Of a stretch of DNA of 32,500 nucleotides, positions 1 to 11,107 are shown in pieces. The position numbers were made by a program, and so were the translations under genes. The notes under the pieces are model-generated. The model was given only the letters and a program-made list of their open reading frames with translations, was not told where the DNA came from and made no database searches. The stretch's first letter is position 1; every line of letters starts with the position of its first letter. The stretch is taken from positions 910,001 to 942,500 of the forward strand of contig OZ026550.1 of assembly GCA_964020155.1 (NCBI GenBank). Reading direction: 5' to 3'. Source of the DNA: Chondrilla cf. caribensis (taxonomy: Eukaryota > Porifera > Demospongiae > Chondrillida > Chondrillidae).

Positions 1-3000
1 CGAAGGTGGGGAAGTCTTGTCTAAAGCAGCTCCTTGTTCACAATGAACCAAAGGAAGTGACCACAAGTACTCCTGTACTGGAATCTCCAGAGGTCGTCAC
101 CTTCACTCCAGAGCTGCACATGACCCACCAAGGATCATCATCAGTGTGGCAGCCTATCAAGGATATGAGAGGAATAGTCAAGAAGTGTACAATGGAAGAA
201 CAGTACGAGACACAAGAGACACAACCCACTACTGGAATGAACCAGGATGAAGCTGAAAGCAGACCTCACCTTCCTCAGAAATCCATCTTGACTGGCAACG
301 TATCTGACGACATCAAATCGACAACACTGAAAACTACTGTTTCAGGACCAGTCTCCTCTCATACACTCCTCGCAGCTTTACAGGAAGCACATGAACATCT
401 TCAGAATGACCTTGAAAAGGGTGACTTGGCTCATGTTTCAGATCAGCGACAGCTCACTCTAATCCATGTTCTCGATCAGCGACAGCTCACTCTAATCCAT
501 GTTCTCGATTCTGGAGGTCAGCTTGCCTTTCAAGACACCCTTCCTCTCCTCATAGGTACTCCATGTACCTACATCACTGTCTTCAATGCTTCGGTGGACC
601 TCGACGAGCCAGTGGACATCACCTATCGTGTACAACCCGGGAGTGAGGCCAAACTGGACCATCAGCTCAGCCAGAGGGATATGATGCTTCGTACCTTCTC
701 CAGTGTCCACACCATGGAGTACAAGTGCCACGAGGGGATCCAACACATCCTTCAAGATGGATCCACTCTACCACACAGTCGTATTGCTGTGGTTGGCACT
801 CACAAGGAGGAGCTGGAGACCCTACCCAATCGAGATGACCTGAAAAAAAAGATGACCACTCTTCTAGAAGACATACAAGAGTCTAAGCCTTATCGTCCAC
901 TTTATGACCAACGTGGCAATCCTTACTTTCTGATAGACAATCTGCACAAAGTTGATCAAGACTACATCAACTCACTCCGGAAGACTCTCTCGTCTAAAGA
1001 ATGTGTTTTGCCCTTAAAAGTTCCTCTGATGTGGTTGATGGTGGAACTCACTACACACTGGGTGGATCGAAAGTTCATTCGTTATAATGAACTATGGCAA
1101 TTCTGTCTCGACAAGAAGTACATTAACAAGGAGGATGCAGACGCTCAGTTCCACTCTCTTGTCATGTTTCTTCATAGTCTCGGATTCTACGCCTTCTATG
1201 ACCTTGAAGGTATCTCCAAAGCTGACAACTGGGTGTGTACAGATGCTGCCACTCTGTACAGGGAAGTATCAAAGTTACTGGTCGTCCAGTACATCAAGAG
1301 ACCCACCAGAGAAGCCACACAACTTCTGAAATCGACTGGCATAATCGTGGTTGGTCAGCATTCTGAGATATTTGAAGAAATTGGCCTTCTCCCGACAATT
1401 GACCACAGCTGGTTTTTTGCTGTTTTACAGAATATCGGGATAGCCGCAGAATGCATTCGTGAGAAATCCGAGAGTAGCAGTTCAAAGGAACTCTTCATCC
1501 CTCTCGCTCTACCGTTCAATCGAGCCGCTCCTCCCAAGCAGACCAGTGTGGCCAACCTCTGTTTCACACTGTGGTTTACAGAGAAGTCAAGAGCATTTTC
1601 TGAGCGTTGCGATCTCCCCCGAGGTATATTTCCTCGCCTTGTAGTCTACCTAGCTGACCGGAAGCGTAAGCCGACACCTTGGAAACTCGCTCGACACAAG
1701 TACGGTCGTACAGATATAAAATTTCTATATAGGAATTCCACCATCTTCCTCAGAGAGAGGCCTGGTCATCTTGAGGTGGCCATTTTACTCCATAAGGCTT
1801 TCTTCGATTCAATCGAAGTATCTCCACCCACACAAGCAGCCATTAAGCTATGTAAATTCTGTTCTAGCATTGGTGATGCCGTCAGAACAGCTCTCAAATA
1901 CACTTGCCGAGAAGTGTTTGGTGAGGGTTTTACCAACACTGCCATTATTAGAAGAGGGTTCCCATGTTCTTGCTCGGGAGAGAGCTCTTCCCATCTAGCC
2001 TTGGTGGAGGAAGGGGATCAAGAAACAGAAATCAAGTCATCCCTGTGTGACCGTAGAGACCAAGAGTTTGAACCACTGACCCCTCGGCAACAAGTCTGGT
2101 TTACATCAGAATATTTAGACAATTACCAGGTGAGGAGTGGTTGTACTGTTTGCCTACAGTCATGGTGTAACAGTTTGAACTACATCAACCCCTTGGACTA
2201 GGTGCACCATGTATGTTGTTGACATGATTGCTATCTACATAATTTGTTCAGTATGTTGTATCCTACTTCACATGGTGTCTTTGCATTTGATGCTCTCCCT
2301 CTTTTTGTCCAGTTCACCCACACAGTTCATGAAAGTGGCAAATATTGGATAATGGGAGAAGATGAGGCTTCACCCTCATCTCGTAAAGTGAGCAGTCAAC
2401 AAGATTCTCAGGAAAACCCTTCTAATGTTGTCCAGCACAGACACTCAGTTGCCAGAATGAGTGACAGTACTCCACAAACTAGTACCTATGTTGGGGACAC
2501 CAGTGTTGAAGGTATATCTACTTATCAATTCATTGTGTATTATCCCAGTTGTGTATATGTACATAACCACCCATTGTTCACATTTTTTGTTAATGATGGT
2601 TATGTGACCTGTACCTAGTACCAGTAATCCTTCACCAGCTAATTTTGCGTATTTTACATTAATTTTGTTGTTAATCTTCAGAATCAAGTCAGTCTATTAT
2701 CAGTGGTGATACTTCCCAACGTACACGACCTGTTATCGGTGATGATACTTCCCAATGTAAACGACCTGTTATCGGTGGTGATACTTCCCAATGTAAACGA
2801 CCTGTTATCAGTGGAAATACTTCACAAGAAGAACGAACTGATGCCACTACTCTGGACCCTTGTCTTAAAGGTATAACTATTGAATAGCATAACACTTGTG
2901 GCATTGCTATCGTCTACATACATACATACTTTAAAGGCAATGAGTGTACATGCATAATCACTAGTACACACATGTGTAAACATGCACATGCACACGCGCA

Positions 3001-3019
3001 CACACGCATGTACACACAC

Positions 3020-3110
<91 letters not shown>

Positions 3111-3607
3111 CACACATACACAAGAAGGACCCTGCTTGTCAAGGTATAATTATGTAATAGCATACTTGTACCCTATGAATTGTATGCAGATACACATGTA
3201 TTGCATGCACGCATGCACACGTACATGTACATACGTAGGTATATACACACACATAACCAGAGAGAGGATACCCATGTACTACAGTTGTCTTTCTGTATTT
3301 AGAAACCACACAGTTCAATCAGGAGACATTCATGGATAAATACATTGACAGGTTTTTAGAGCATGTACCTGCTGAAGATGTAGTGTACAGTTGGCAAGTA
3401 CGCCGTATCATTGATGTAAACACTCGTGACAAAGTTAAAAAGGCTCAACCTAGTGACCAAAGTGCCATTCTGTTCGAATACATCAAAAAGAATGGCTCAC
3501 TACAAACTATCAAGAATATGTCAGATTTGTTGATAAAAATAGATGGTTATCCTCATGTCAAGTCCCTCGGTGAGGACATGAGAAAGGACCTCAACAACTA
3601 TTCATGA
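1..3607 (+). CDS. ROCO-like (Roc-COR) GTPase with C-terminal CARD-like domain, copy 1, 5' partial
   Basis: Exons are 1-2129, 2313-2511, 2682-2870 and 3303-3607; first full codon at 3; 940 codons in the window. The window opens inside the P-loop (GPPKVGKS in copy 2). G3 is DSGGQ, as in Galpha/Arf-like and ROCO switches, and G4 is THKE where copies 2 and 3 have THKD. Next comes a COR-like region (PLMWLMVELTTHW, then a LGFYAFYDLEG strand), then a Cys/His-containing end (CSCSGESSSHLAL) closing with QQVWF. CAG|GTGAGG at 2129 joins in phase 0 to exon 2; exons 2 to 4 join in phase 1. The last exon is an alpha-helical CARD-like module (FLEHVPAEDVV, ILFEYIKKNGSL). Known for the family: ROCO proteins use Roc-COR as a GTP-dependent dimer switch, and DAPK1 adds a Death domain. 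Role here is inferred as intracellular immune or death signalling. A 33-bp internal duplication precedes G3. The N-terminus lies outside the window. Confidence 0.82.
441..506 (+). repeat. 33-bp in-frame tandem duplication before the G3 motif
   Basis: Two identical 33-bp units (441-473 and 474-506) encode DQRQLTLIHVL twice, directly before DSGGQ. Copies 2 and 3 have a single unit. The unit covers the predicted beta-strand leading into Walker B/G3, so copy 1 carries an extra strand-length segment in its GTPase core. Confidence 0.95.
2130..2312 (+). other. Intron 1 of copy 1, with an alternative read-through C-terminus
   Basis: The donor is CAG|GTGAGG and the acceptor CTTTTTGTCCAG. Reading through the donor adds 23 codons (VRSGC...NPLD) before a TAG at 2199-2201, giving a possible short isoform without linker and CARD. 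Copy 2 preserves the same read-through frame with two residue differences. Confidence 0.6.
2682..2870 (+). repeat. Exonic 36-bp (12-residue) repeats in the linker
   Basis: This symmetric 1-1 phase exon encodes about four tandem units of the form RPVIGGDTSQCK. The matching exon of copy 2 (22874-23026) has one unit fewer: 153 bp against 189 bp, a difference of exactly 36 bp. It is a Ser/Thr-rich spacer between the COR region and the terminal CARD-like domain. Confidence 0.9.
3022..3108 (+). repeat. (AC)n microsatellite in the intron before the CARD exon
   Basis: About 87 bp of pure AC dinucleotide, with degenerate CA-rich sequence on both sides. The same position in copy 2 holds 23234-23300. 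Confidence 0.97.
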
Positions 3608-3769
3608 GGTTAGTACAAGCTGAGTTCATTCAACATGGATGTGTGTACTGAAGTATACACCTGCAAACAGGCTTGCTATAACAGTGGCCACCTGTTTGTA
3701 TATGCACACACAAACCAGCAATATATGTGTCTTCTATGTACACTTGCGTGCGTGTGAGTGTGTGTGTGT

Positions 3770-3822
<53 letters not shown>

Positions 3823-4241
3823 TGTGTACTGTGTGTGTGTTCATGCATGTCTGTACAATGTTATTCTATTCATACGGCTGTGTTACTGTATGTGGACAGT
3901 ATTATGCACATAATACCAAATTCACATCTCATGTGAACATATCATACATGTCTCACTGCAGGAGAATACATATTGGTGGTACTTGCAAATGGTACAAGAC
4001 CTGACAAACCTTGTACAATAATACACTGTGAACATGTACAGTGGAGTGTGGATATTTGTGTAATATTTATTGTTATTGTATTATCATTGTTATATGATTT
4101 TAAAATGTAGTTTTAGTTTGTTTAATACTGCAATAATCGTGTTCACAGGTAGTGATACATCACTTCTTCATCGAGCTCGGGATTTGTGGCAAATAATTTG
4201 AATGAATGCATTTCTGAATATTTACATGTAGCTAATGATTT
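3608..4241 (+). other. 3' flank of copy 1, shared with copy 2
   Basis: No further coding exon is evident. This stretch aligns with the flank after copy 2 (23814 to about 24425), so the segmental duplication runs well past the stop codon. It contains a TG-rich microsatellite (about 3745-3844) and a TCACTGCAG acceptor-like site near 3960 that might start a 3' UTR exon. Confidence 0.6.
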
Positions 4242-6028
4242 ATTACCGAGCGTTAGCGAGGTAATTGTTTCCGTTCGTTAGGGGAGTCCGATCGAGCAGC
4301 CCACGCTCTTAATTGCGGTGGCCGCCAATATTGTTGGATTTAGGTCATTTTTTGGTTTCTTTGAACGCAAATCGTTCGTCGAACGAATCGATCAGCACTA
4401 AGTCGTCCAACCGGTGGTAATGGGGCACCGTCGCAGCATATGTTGAAATGGCAAACTTGGACAAAGGTTGCCTGTGGTTCACACAAGATCCGTTAAAAGA
4501 GCACTTACTTTTCGATTCCTCCCGTCGACAAATTTCGGTCTGCATCACTACCAAGTACCTTAAGACAATTCAAATAACAATTGTCAACTTTTTTGCACAA
4601 CGATTTTTCGATTTCCTTCGCCGAAGAGCAGGGTTCGCCAATCCGTCGTTCGGGACACCAAATGGTCGGCCATCATGACGTCCATTTTGGAAGACATTTT
4701 TAGATGATGTCACTGAACTACGTCATATCATAGCCTATCTTGATGTGCAAGATCTATCTATGGTTTTATGCCTGGTATTTGCGAGGTTCTGAACTTTGTT
4801 CACGACTAGTATAATATATTATACTAGTTGTGAACAAAGTTCAGAACCTCGCAAATAGATCTTGCATATCAAGATCTATGATATGACGTAGTTCAGTGAC
4901 ATCATCTAAAAATGTCTTCCAAAATGGACGTCATGATGGCCGACCATTTGGTGTCCCGAACGACGGATTGGCGAACCCTGCTCTTCGGCGAAGGAAATCG
5001 AAAAATCGTTGTGCAAAAAAGTTGACAATTGTTATTTGAATTGTCTTAAGGTACTTGGTAGTGGTGCAGTCCGAAATTTGTCGACGGAAGGAATCGAAAA
5101 GTAAGTGCTCTTTCAACGGATCGTGTGTGAACCACAGGCAACCTTTGTGCAAGTTTGCCATTTCAACATATGCTGCGACCGTGCCCCATTACCGTCGGTG
5201 GGACGACTTAGTGCTGAACGCTTCGATCGACGAACGATTTGCGTTCAAAGAAACCAAAAAATGACCTAAATCACACAATATTGGCGGCCACCGCAATTAT
5301 GTGCGTGGGCAACCTCGATCGGACTCCCCAAACGAACGGAAACAACTAGTTCAGACAGAGTCTGCTGGGGCTCGCGAAAGGGAGCTGAAAATGTGTATAC
5401 CGGAGATTAATGCTCATGAAATTATTTAAAATGGCTAGTAGGTTGCAATTGGGTTAGGTACACTATTTAGAGTGGCCTCCACAGTCTATAAATAAGTTTA
5501 CCTATCCTACTATGGCTACATCCACAACAGTATATAGGAACGCAACCGAAACACGTAGAATCGCCATCTTTTCAGGCCAATGACGTCATGCACAAATGTC
5601 TGCCAAAGTGGATGTCACCGTGCCTTCAGCTATGACATTACGTCATCGACATCCCTATGTCGTTTGCGATGGTGATCCGTTGAAATACGTTCTTCAGAGT
5701 GGGGTGGACTTGACGGGATTCCCTGGCTTCTTGTTGGAGACCCGACTGTTCCCGCCGCCTACTTGGGCCTTAGTCGAGACTTGAGGGGAGGATAAAGCTT
5801 CGGCCGAAGACCTGCCTCGTTCGAGAGAGGAACGGCAGCCAGTCGAAGACGGTCGAGTCGGGTAGAAGACTCGGAGCCCCTCGCCCGTAAAATCGACCGA
5901 CGGCGTTGCTGAATCGTTCGAGATTGTGCCCGAGCCCGGTCGAAGACCTTCTTTGAGGCCTTCGTCGGCAAGGAGGCAGCCGAATCGAAGGGAACGACGC
6001 TTTTCGCTTCTGGGCCAAAATTCGTGTG

Positions 6029-6097
<69 letters not shown>

Positions 6098-6180
6098 GGA
6101 CCACAACCGGAAGTCGGGCCTTACCGCTAGTGTGGGGCGAGCGGAAGCGAGCCCCAATTACCTCGCTAACGCTCGGTAAT
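4242..6180. mobile_element. Foldback/TIR element with long inverted arms
   Basis: A perfect 25-bp terminal inverted repeat (core CCGAGCGTTAGCGAGG) occupies 4242-4266 and, reversed, 6156-6180. Inside it, arms of about 0.5 kb (about 4262-4813 and 4815-5341) are near-perfect reverse complements meeting at an AT-rich palindrome near 4815. The right part (5346-6155) adds a GC-rich segment and a (TA)n tract. The arms hold mirrored 60-76 codon frames that look like by-products of the inverted repeat. No transposase is visible, so it would be non-autonomous. I could not fix a target-site duplication. Confidence 0.8.
6031..6094. repeat. (TA)n microsatellite
   Basis: About 64 bp of TA dinucleotide, followed by a CCGGAAGT-type GC-rich segment. 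A shorter TA tract with a similar follow-on lies at about 7349-7378. Confidence 0.95.
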
Positions 6181-6227
6181 TATACACAATATTTTATGCA
6201 AAACTAGAGGTACGTATATATAATAGA

Positions 6228-7450
6228 CTAGTTCAGACAGAGTCTGAAGGGGCTCGCCTAAGCTCGCCCTGTCAGCAGGGGTCAGCATAGATGCACAGTA
6301 GCTGGCTTTGAAAATGTACACACAGACACTAACTGATGTCTGCAGCATGCATGCTCTATTCAGGCGATTATGGAAATGCCAGCATATCCATAAGTGCCTG
6401 ATAGGGTGGCTAAGTACATGCAGTGTGCTGGGTTCTGCTGCTGTGCAGTAGTTGCAGTAGTAACAAAGATTTTTATTCCATGTTGCAGCACAGAAATGTC
6501 TGACAGCATCAAAATGAGTCAATGCGTAAATATAAAACCCTACCCCTACCCTAACCCTAACCCTACCCTAACTCTACCTTAACTTACTCCCTACTCCAAA
6601 TGTATTAGCTGTAGGAAGAAATATCAAATGTTGATAATTGTGTACATCAAAATGCATTGATGTCATCCCATTGTGTTAGACAGCATGCCCCATTCAGGTG
6701 CATATGTCAGCATTTACACATAGTGTCTGTCCCATTTAGCAGCAGATGTGCCCAAGTTGAAGTACAGGGACAATGGGTTGATGTATGCGTTTCGACAACG
6801 TTACTTTGCGTTTCTATGTGTGAGACCATAGGGCCTTAACATGTTTTGAGATTCCTTGTTCCACAAGAGAATCATTCAGACACAAAAGGTTCAAAAGCAT
6901 TGATATGTGGTCTAAAGAACCACCTAACAGTTTTAGAATGGTCAAAACAACGAGAGATCGATGTTTTAACACGTAAGATATAACGCCCGACTCGCCGAAG
7001 AAGGACCCTACTCCCCCGGTCGTTTCCTGCCGTTCAGAAGATGTCCCGAGTGTCCCCGCGTCTTTCTAGTTGTAGAAGAATGTTTCATGTGTTTGTTGAA
7101 CGGTTCGAAGGTGATCAATTCGGCCAGTACCCAGAATTGGCAGTCGATCAAAATGGCACGGCGTCCCAAAGAAAGAATCGTCAACGTGTTCGAAAAAATC
7201 GCCTCGATCTTGTCGAAAAGGGCATCCACGTCTTTCTCCAGACGTACCGGACGTCATGAAAAGAGTTTCCGTCCTTCAGAGGGTCAGACGATCGCGCCAG
7301 ACGTCGAAAACCTCGGCCAAATTGTTGGCCTAAATATAGAAAACATACATATATATATATATATATATATACATATATATCCACACCGGAAGCGTAGGCG
7401 GGCAGGCGGCCGACTCGCAAGAGAGGGGCTCGCTTAGGCTCGCCCCAATT
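6228..7450. repeat. Probable second copy of the GC-rich repeat family
   Basis: It starts with CTAGTTCAGACAGAGTCTG, the same as the start of the segment at 5346, and ends near 7447 with a GGCTCGCCCCAATTA-type end, compared with GCGAGCCCCAATTA near 6157. A TA tract sits close to the right end in both. The interiors differ, so shared family membership is a proposal. Open frames at 7008-7437 show no recognisable domain. No host gene is seen here. Confidence 0.45.
6540..6585. repeat. Short interstitial telomere-like tract
   Basis: The strand reads CCCTACCCTAACCCTAACCC and similar degenerate units, the complement of the animal telomere repeat TTAGGG. It is too short and impure to be a chromosome end. 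Confidence 0.6.
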
Positions 7451-7774
7451 ACAATAATAAATTATTTATGTATTTAAGTGGCATGAGGTCATATTATACT
7501 ACTGTACATACATGTGCATGTATACGTATAAACTTTAATGCATAATAATATTATTATTATTATAATACGCATAGTATAATATATTATATATATAAACCTT
7601 AGGGAATATTGTAGTGAACAGTTCATTCAATATTATTATAATATAATACAATAATATTATTATGTTACATACAATATACACAGGAATATTATAATAATCA
7701 CAAATATAAAAATGATTGATGATTGTCGAAATAAAATCCCCACATGCACCACTCAACACTAGGTTCAGACCTCA
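7451..7774. other. AT-rich non-coding stretch
   Basis: TAAT/ATTATT-rich low-complexity DNA between the GC-rich repeat and the 3' end of the Rab gene. I see no gene in it. It probably holds the Rab 3' UTR. Confidence 0.6.
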
Positions 7775-10530
7775 CTACCTCCTACTGCAACAAGAGGAAG
7801 ATGAGGTGGTTTGAGCTTGTTTCAAAGCAATGGTTTCATTAACAGTGTCTCTTCCTCTCTGAGCCCTTGACTGAGGGTCCATCTCCGATTGGATCAGTAA
7901 TCTGTGGAGATGACATACGTAGGTTGGTAGAGTGAATTGAATGAGGTTATGTACCACATTATCATGTAAGGTGATATAGTGTGTGTGTACAACAGGCACC
8001 ACAGGAGGGATGTGTGTGAGTGTACATGCTTACACATGCACACACACACACACACATGCGCGTACATGCACACACGTACACACACACGCACGCACGCACG
8101 CACACACACACACACACACCTTATCATGGCATAATAAGAGTCAGCTACATTCTGTCCGGTCTTTGCACTGACTTCCACAAAGTGTGCCCCAAAGATCTTG
8201 GCCATAGTTTCACCTGCTTCGTGGCTGACACCTCTGTCACTGGCTGTCTCTATGCGATCGAGTTTGTTGCCTAGCAACAAAACAGAAGGAGGCATTGCAC
8301 CTGTTGTCTCCTTGATGGAATCTATCCACTCCCTGATGGCAAGGAAGGTGTGTTCCTGCGTGATGTCGTACATGAGAATGATGCCATCAGCTCCGTGATA
8401 GTAGCTCCTGCTAACAGCCTTAAACCTAAAAAGTAGAGATGTGTACAAGATGTATGTTATCATTGAGGAAGTTGTTGGGTATGCTTGGGAAAAATTTGGG
8501 GTTCATGAATACTATTTTTCACAAACTGTGAAGGTAATTTCGCAAACTGTGAAGGTAATTACTCAGTGCAACATATCACTCTTCTATGGCTTCACCAGGT
8601 ACAAATAACTGAAATACACACTGAGTAAAACTAATAGGCTGAGAAATGCAATAAGTGTTTATTGTTTGAAGAAATTACATCTACAGTTTTCACAGTGTAA
8701 CGGTAATTTTGCCATAATTATATCACCATACATACATGTTGTCCTGAGTACATTACCATCATATTATGTCAGGTTTCCATGAGATGTACCCCAAGTACAC
8801 TGCACACCATACAGGTGTGGATGTACCTACACTGTTACAAGCAGAGGAGTGTCCCTGTGAACCCCAAGTACACTGCACACCATACAGGTGTGAATGTACC
8901 TACACTGTTACAAGCAGAGAAGTGTCCCTGTGAACCCCAAGTACACTGCACACCATACAGGTGTGAATGTTCCTACACTGTTACAAGCAGAGAAGTGTCC
9001 CTGTGTACCCCAAGTACACAGCACACCATACAGGTGTGAATGTACCTACACTGTTACAAGCAGACAAGTGTCCCTCAACCAACCTCTCTTGTCTGGCTGT
9101 ATCCCATATTTTCATTGACACTAACTTACTGTCCATTTCGGAATACACACTCCTGAAGTCAACACCTTTGTAACAAGAACAACAACAAATATGGTGACCG
9201 TGGTTACTATCACACAAGTACACACTGGACACATCAACAAAAACACAATATTAGCATTAGCATGTTATTACAGGGTTTTCCTCACCTATTGTCAGCGAAT
9301 AGGACGGTGTGAACATGTTCTCTGTCAGTCTGATGAGAAAGGCTGACTTTCCCACTCCGGAGTTGCCGATGATCAGCAGCTTGAAAGAGTGCTCCGGTGT
9401 TCGAGTGGGGTTCTCTACAAACTCCACCTATTGGTATATGTGAGGAGAGTTGAAGGCATGAGATGACATATGTAGGTATATGTACATGTGTGAGGTTAGA
9501 TATGTACATGTACACACATGTATGTGCTATGTACTTATGTACATGAAGTGAGACACAAAATATGTATGTACACATGTATGTACATATGTATATTGGGGTA
9601 TCATATGTACATTTGTATGTATGTACATGTAAAGTGTGTACATACAGTAAGTTCATGTGGCAATGTATGTACATACATACATATGTAATGGTTATATGTA
9701 TACGTATGTTGTTAGCTATTGTGTGTAAACATACGTATGTGTACTGGTATCATCTAATAAACAACAACATTTCACAAAACAACAATAACAACAGTGAACA
9801 ACAACAACATCAATCCCATACCCGTGGATACACTTCTCCTCTGAAGGGTGTACCAGATCTAGTGACACCATGGGGATCTCTGCTGTGGGAAGGACTCAGA
9901 TTCTGGTGAGTCTTCTTCTTGAAGGAATTCGTCCTGTGTGAGAGGCTGGACGATCGAGCACAAGAAGGAGATTGCATAGCGTTATCTTCCTTTTTACGTT
10001 TCTTTTCCAGAGTTGATCGTCGACTCAAAGAGGGGGAACTCCCTGGAGATCCATGACTATCATAGGATATCTCAAAACTTGTACCTTTGCCTGTTGTTGT
10101 TGAGGAGGTGGATCCCCTCCCACTAGGGGGATATCCCTGATCTGTACTCTCAAATGAGTCGATGTGTATCACAGGGGAGGATTCTCGTACAGAGCGATCT
10201 GCTACAGTACATACTGGTCTCTAGGATTGTTACCCTGGACGTCAGTGTTCCTGTGGTTGGTGTGTGGGCGGGTGGATTCTGTGGTTGGTACAGTTGACGA
10301 GGGGGTGATGTCAACATTGTCACTTCTGGTTACAACATTGATATTATCATTCATCACAATCCTACAAATATGAATACATTGATTCACTGCAGCTATTCCA
10401 GAGAGGAGGGGGACCACCTCATGACTACCTACTAGAATAAAAGTCCTGAGGGTGAGTCTCACCCAGCCCAGACCTTGACTTCAATTTTGAAATTAGGGCT
10501 TCTTCTCAACAAGAAAAGGTCTTGTGTCAT
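7775..10530 (-). CDS. Rab-type small GTPase with Ser/Thr-rich N-terminal extension
   Basis: Exons in coding order are 10530-10463, 10361-10234, 10198-9822, 9427-9286, 9165-9084, 8425-8120 and 7901-7775, in total 1230 nt or 409 aa with all phases agreeing. The first exon is the least certain. The first ~190 residues are Ser/Thr/Lys-rich with no domain. The GTPase domain then shows G1 GNSGVGKS, a switch I SLTIGVDF, G3 WDTARQE, G4 GNKLD and G5 SAK, and the protein ends in CCSRR, a CCxxx geranylgeranylation-type end. Known for Rabs: prenylated, membrane-bound regulators of vesicle traffic. The FLAIREWIDSI stretch and long N-terminus recall RASEF/Rab44-type large Rabs, but no EF-hand is seen. Odd point: the invariant Gly of DTAGQ is Arg (codon AGA). 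Two donors lie in or beside repeats. Confidence 0.85.
8034..8119. repeat. (AC)n-rich microsatellite abutting the Rab exon 6 donor
   Basis: On the coding (minus) strand this reads as GT repeats starting directly at the exon end, ATAAG|GTGTGTGTG, so the 5' splice site is the first unit of the repeat. Confidence 0.9.
8788..9079. repeat. 73-bp minisatellite, four copies, in a Rab intron
   Basis: Units start at 8788, 8861, 8934 and 9007, exactly 73 bp apart, with the unit beginning ACCCCAAGTACACTGCACAC. The array ends a few bases from the 5' splice site of the 9165-9084 exon (minus strand). Confidence 0.97.
9430..9820. other. Rab intron of low-complexity TGTACATATG-type DNA
   Basis: Irregular TACATGTA/GTATGTACAT repeats fill the intron between the N-terminal extension and the P-loop exon. 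No coding signal is visible in it. Confidence 0.7.
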
Positions 10531-11107
10531 CGAGGCAGTGTCAATTACGGCAAATGGCAAACATATCACATATTATGTATAATATTCAAAGGGCCACTGA
10601 CATGAAAAAACAAGTTGGCTGCTCACACACACAACAGCTAGTGAAAATGGCATTATATTCAGCAGAGTCCTGTTGGATATGCATATCAGCAAGTCCAAAT
10701 CTTGCAGTAGCTTACTAAGTGAGAGTCGAACTACACTTTCAAAGTTGTGTATGTTTTATGTGTCAAAAGCATTCCATAATCTGATTGGGTACATAATGAG
10801 ACCAGACCCTTTCTTGCCGGGACAAAGTTCAAATTACAAAACTGGAAGCTAGAATGGGTCTAGGCTACCCAAGACTACCTAAGGATCACTTCCAGCAGAA
10901 ACATCGATGCACTACATTACTAGAGCGACAGTCCTGGGGGACTCTTATAAATGCTAGATTTTGGCTGGAATAAAACAACCTGCTACCTCCAAACACGAAC
11001 AGAGCTAATTTAATTACTAAAGTGCTTCATAACACAAACATGATACCCGTACTCACAGGAACATGATATACGTACTAGATACTAGGTACGCGAACCTTGC
11101 TCCGTTG
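10531..11107. other. Intergenic or upstream Rab sequence
   Basis: I see no domain-bearing frame. If the Rab gene starts at 10530, its 5' UTR and promoter lie here. A further 5' exon cannot be excluded. Confidence 0.4.

Noticed and set aside
1..2201. Naming the ROCO copies DAPK1, LRRK or MFHAS1
   Set aside because: There is no kinase, ankyrin or LRR in the window, and the Roc domain has a long insert. Only family-level naming is justified.
4345..5264. Mirrored 69-76 aa frames as real conserved proteins
   Set aside because: Their similarity follows from the inverted repeat itself. No domain, no start context and no neighbouring exon support them.
5694..6157. Minus-strand frames of 132-136 aa
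   Set aside because: They run through the (TA)n tract as IYIY repeats and GC-rich repeat DNA; no recognisable domain.
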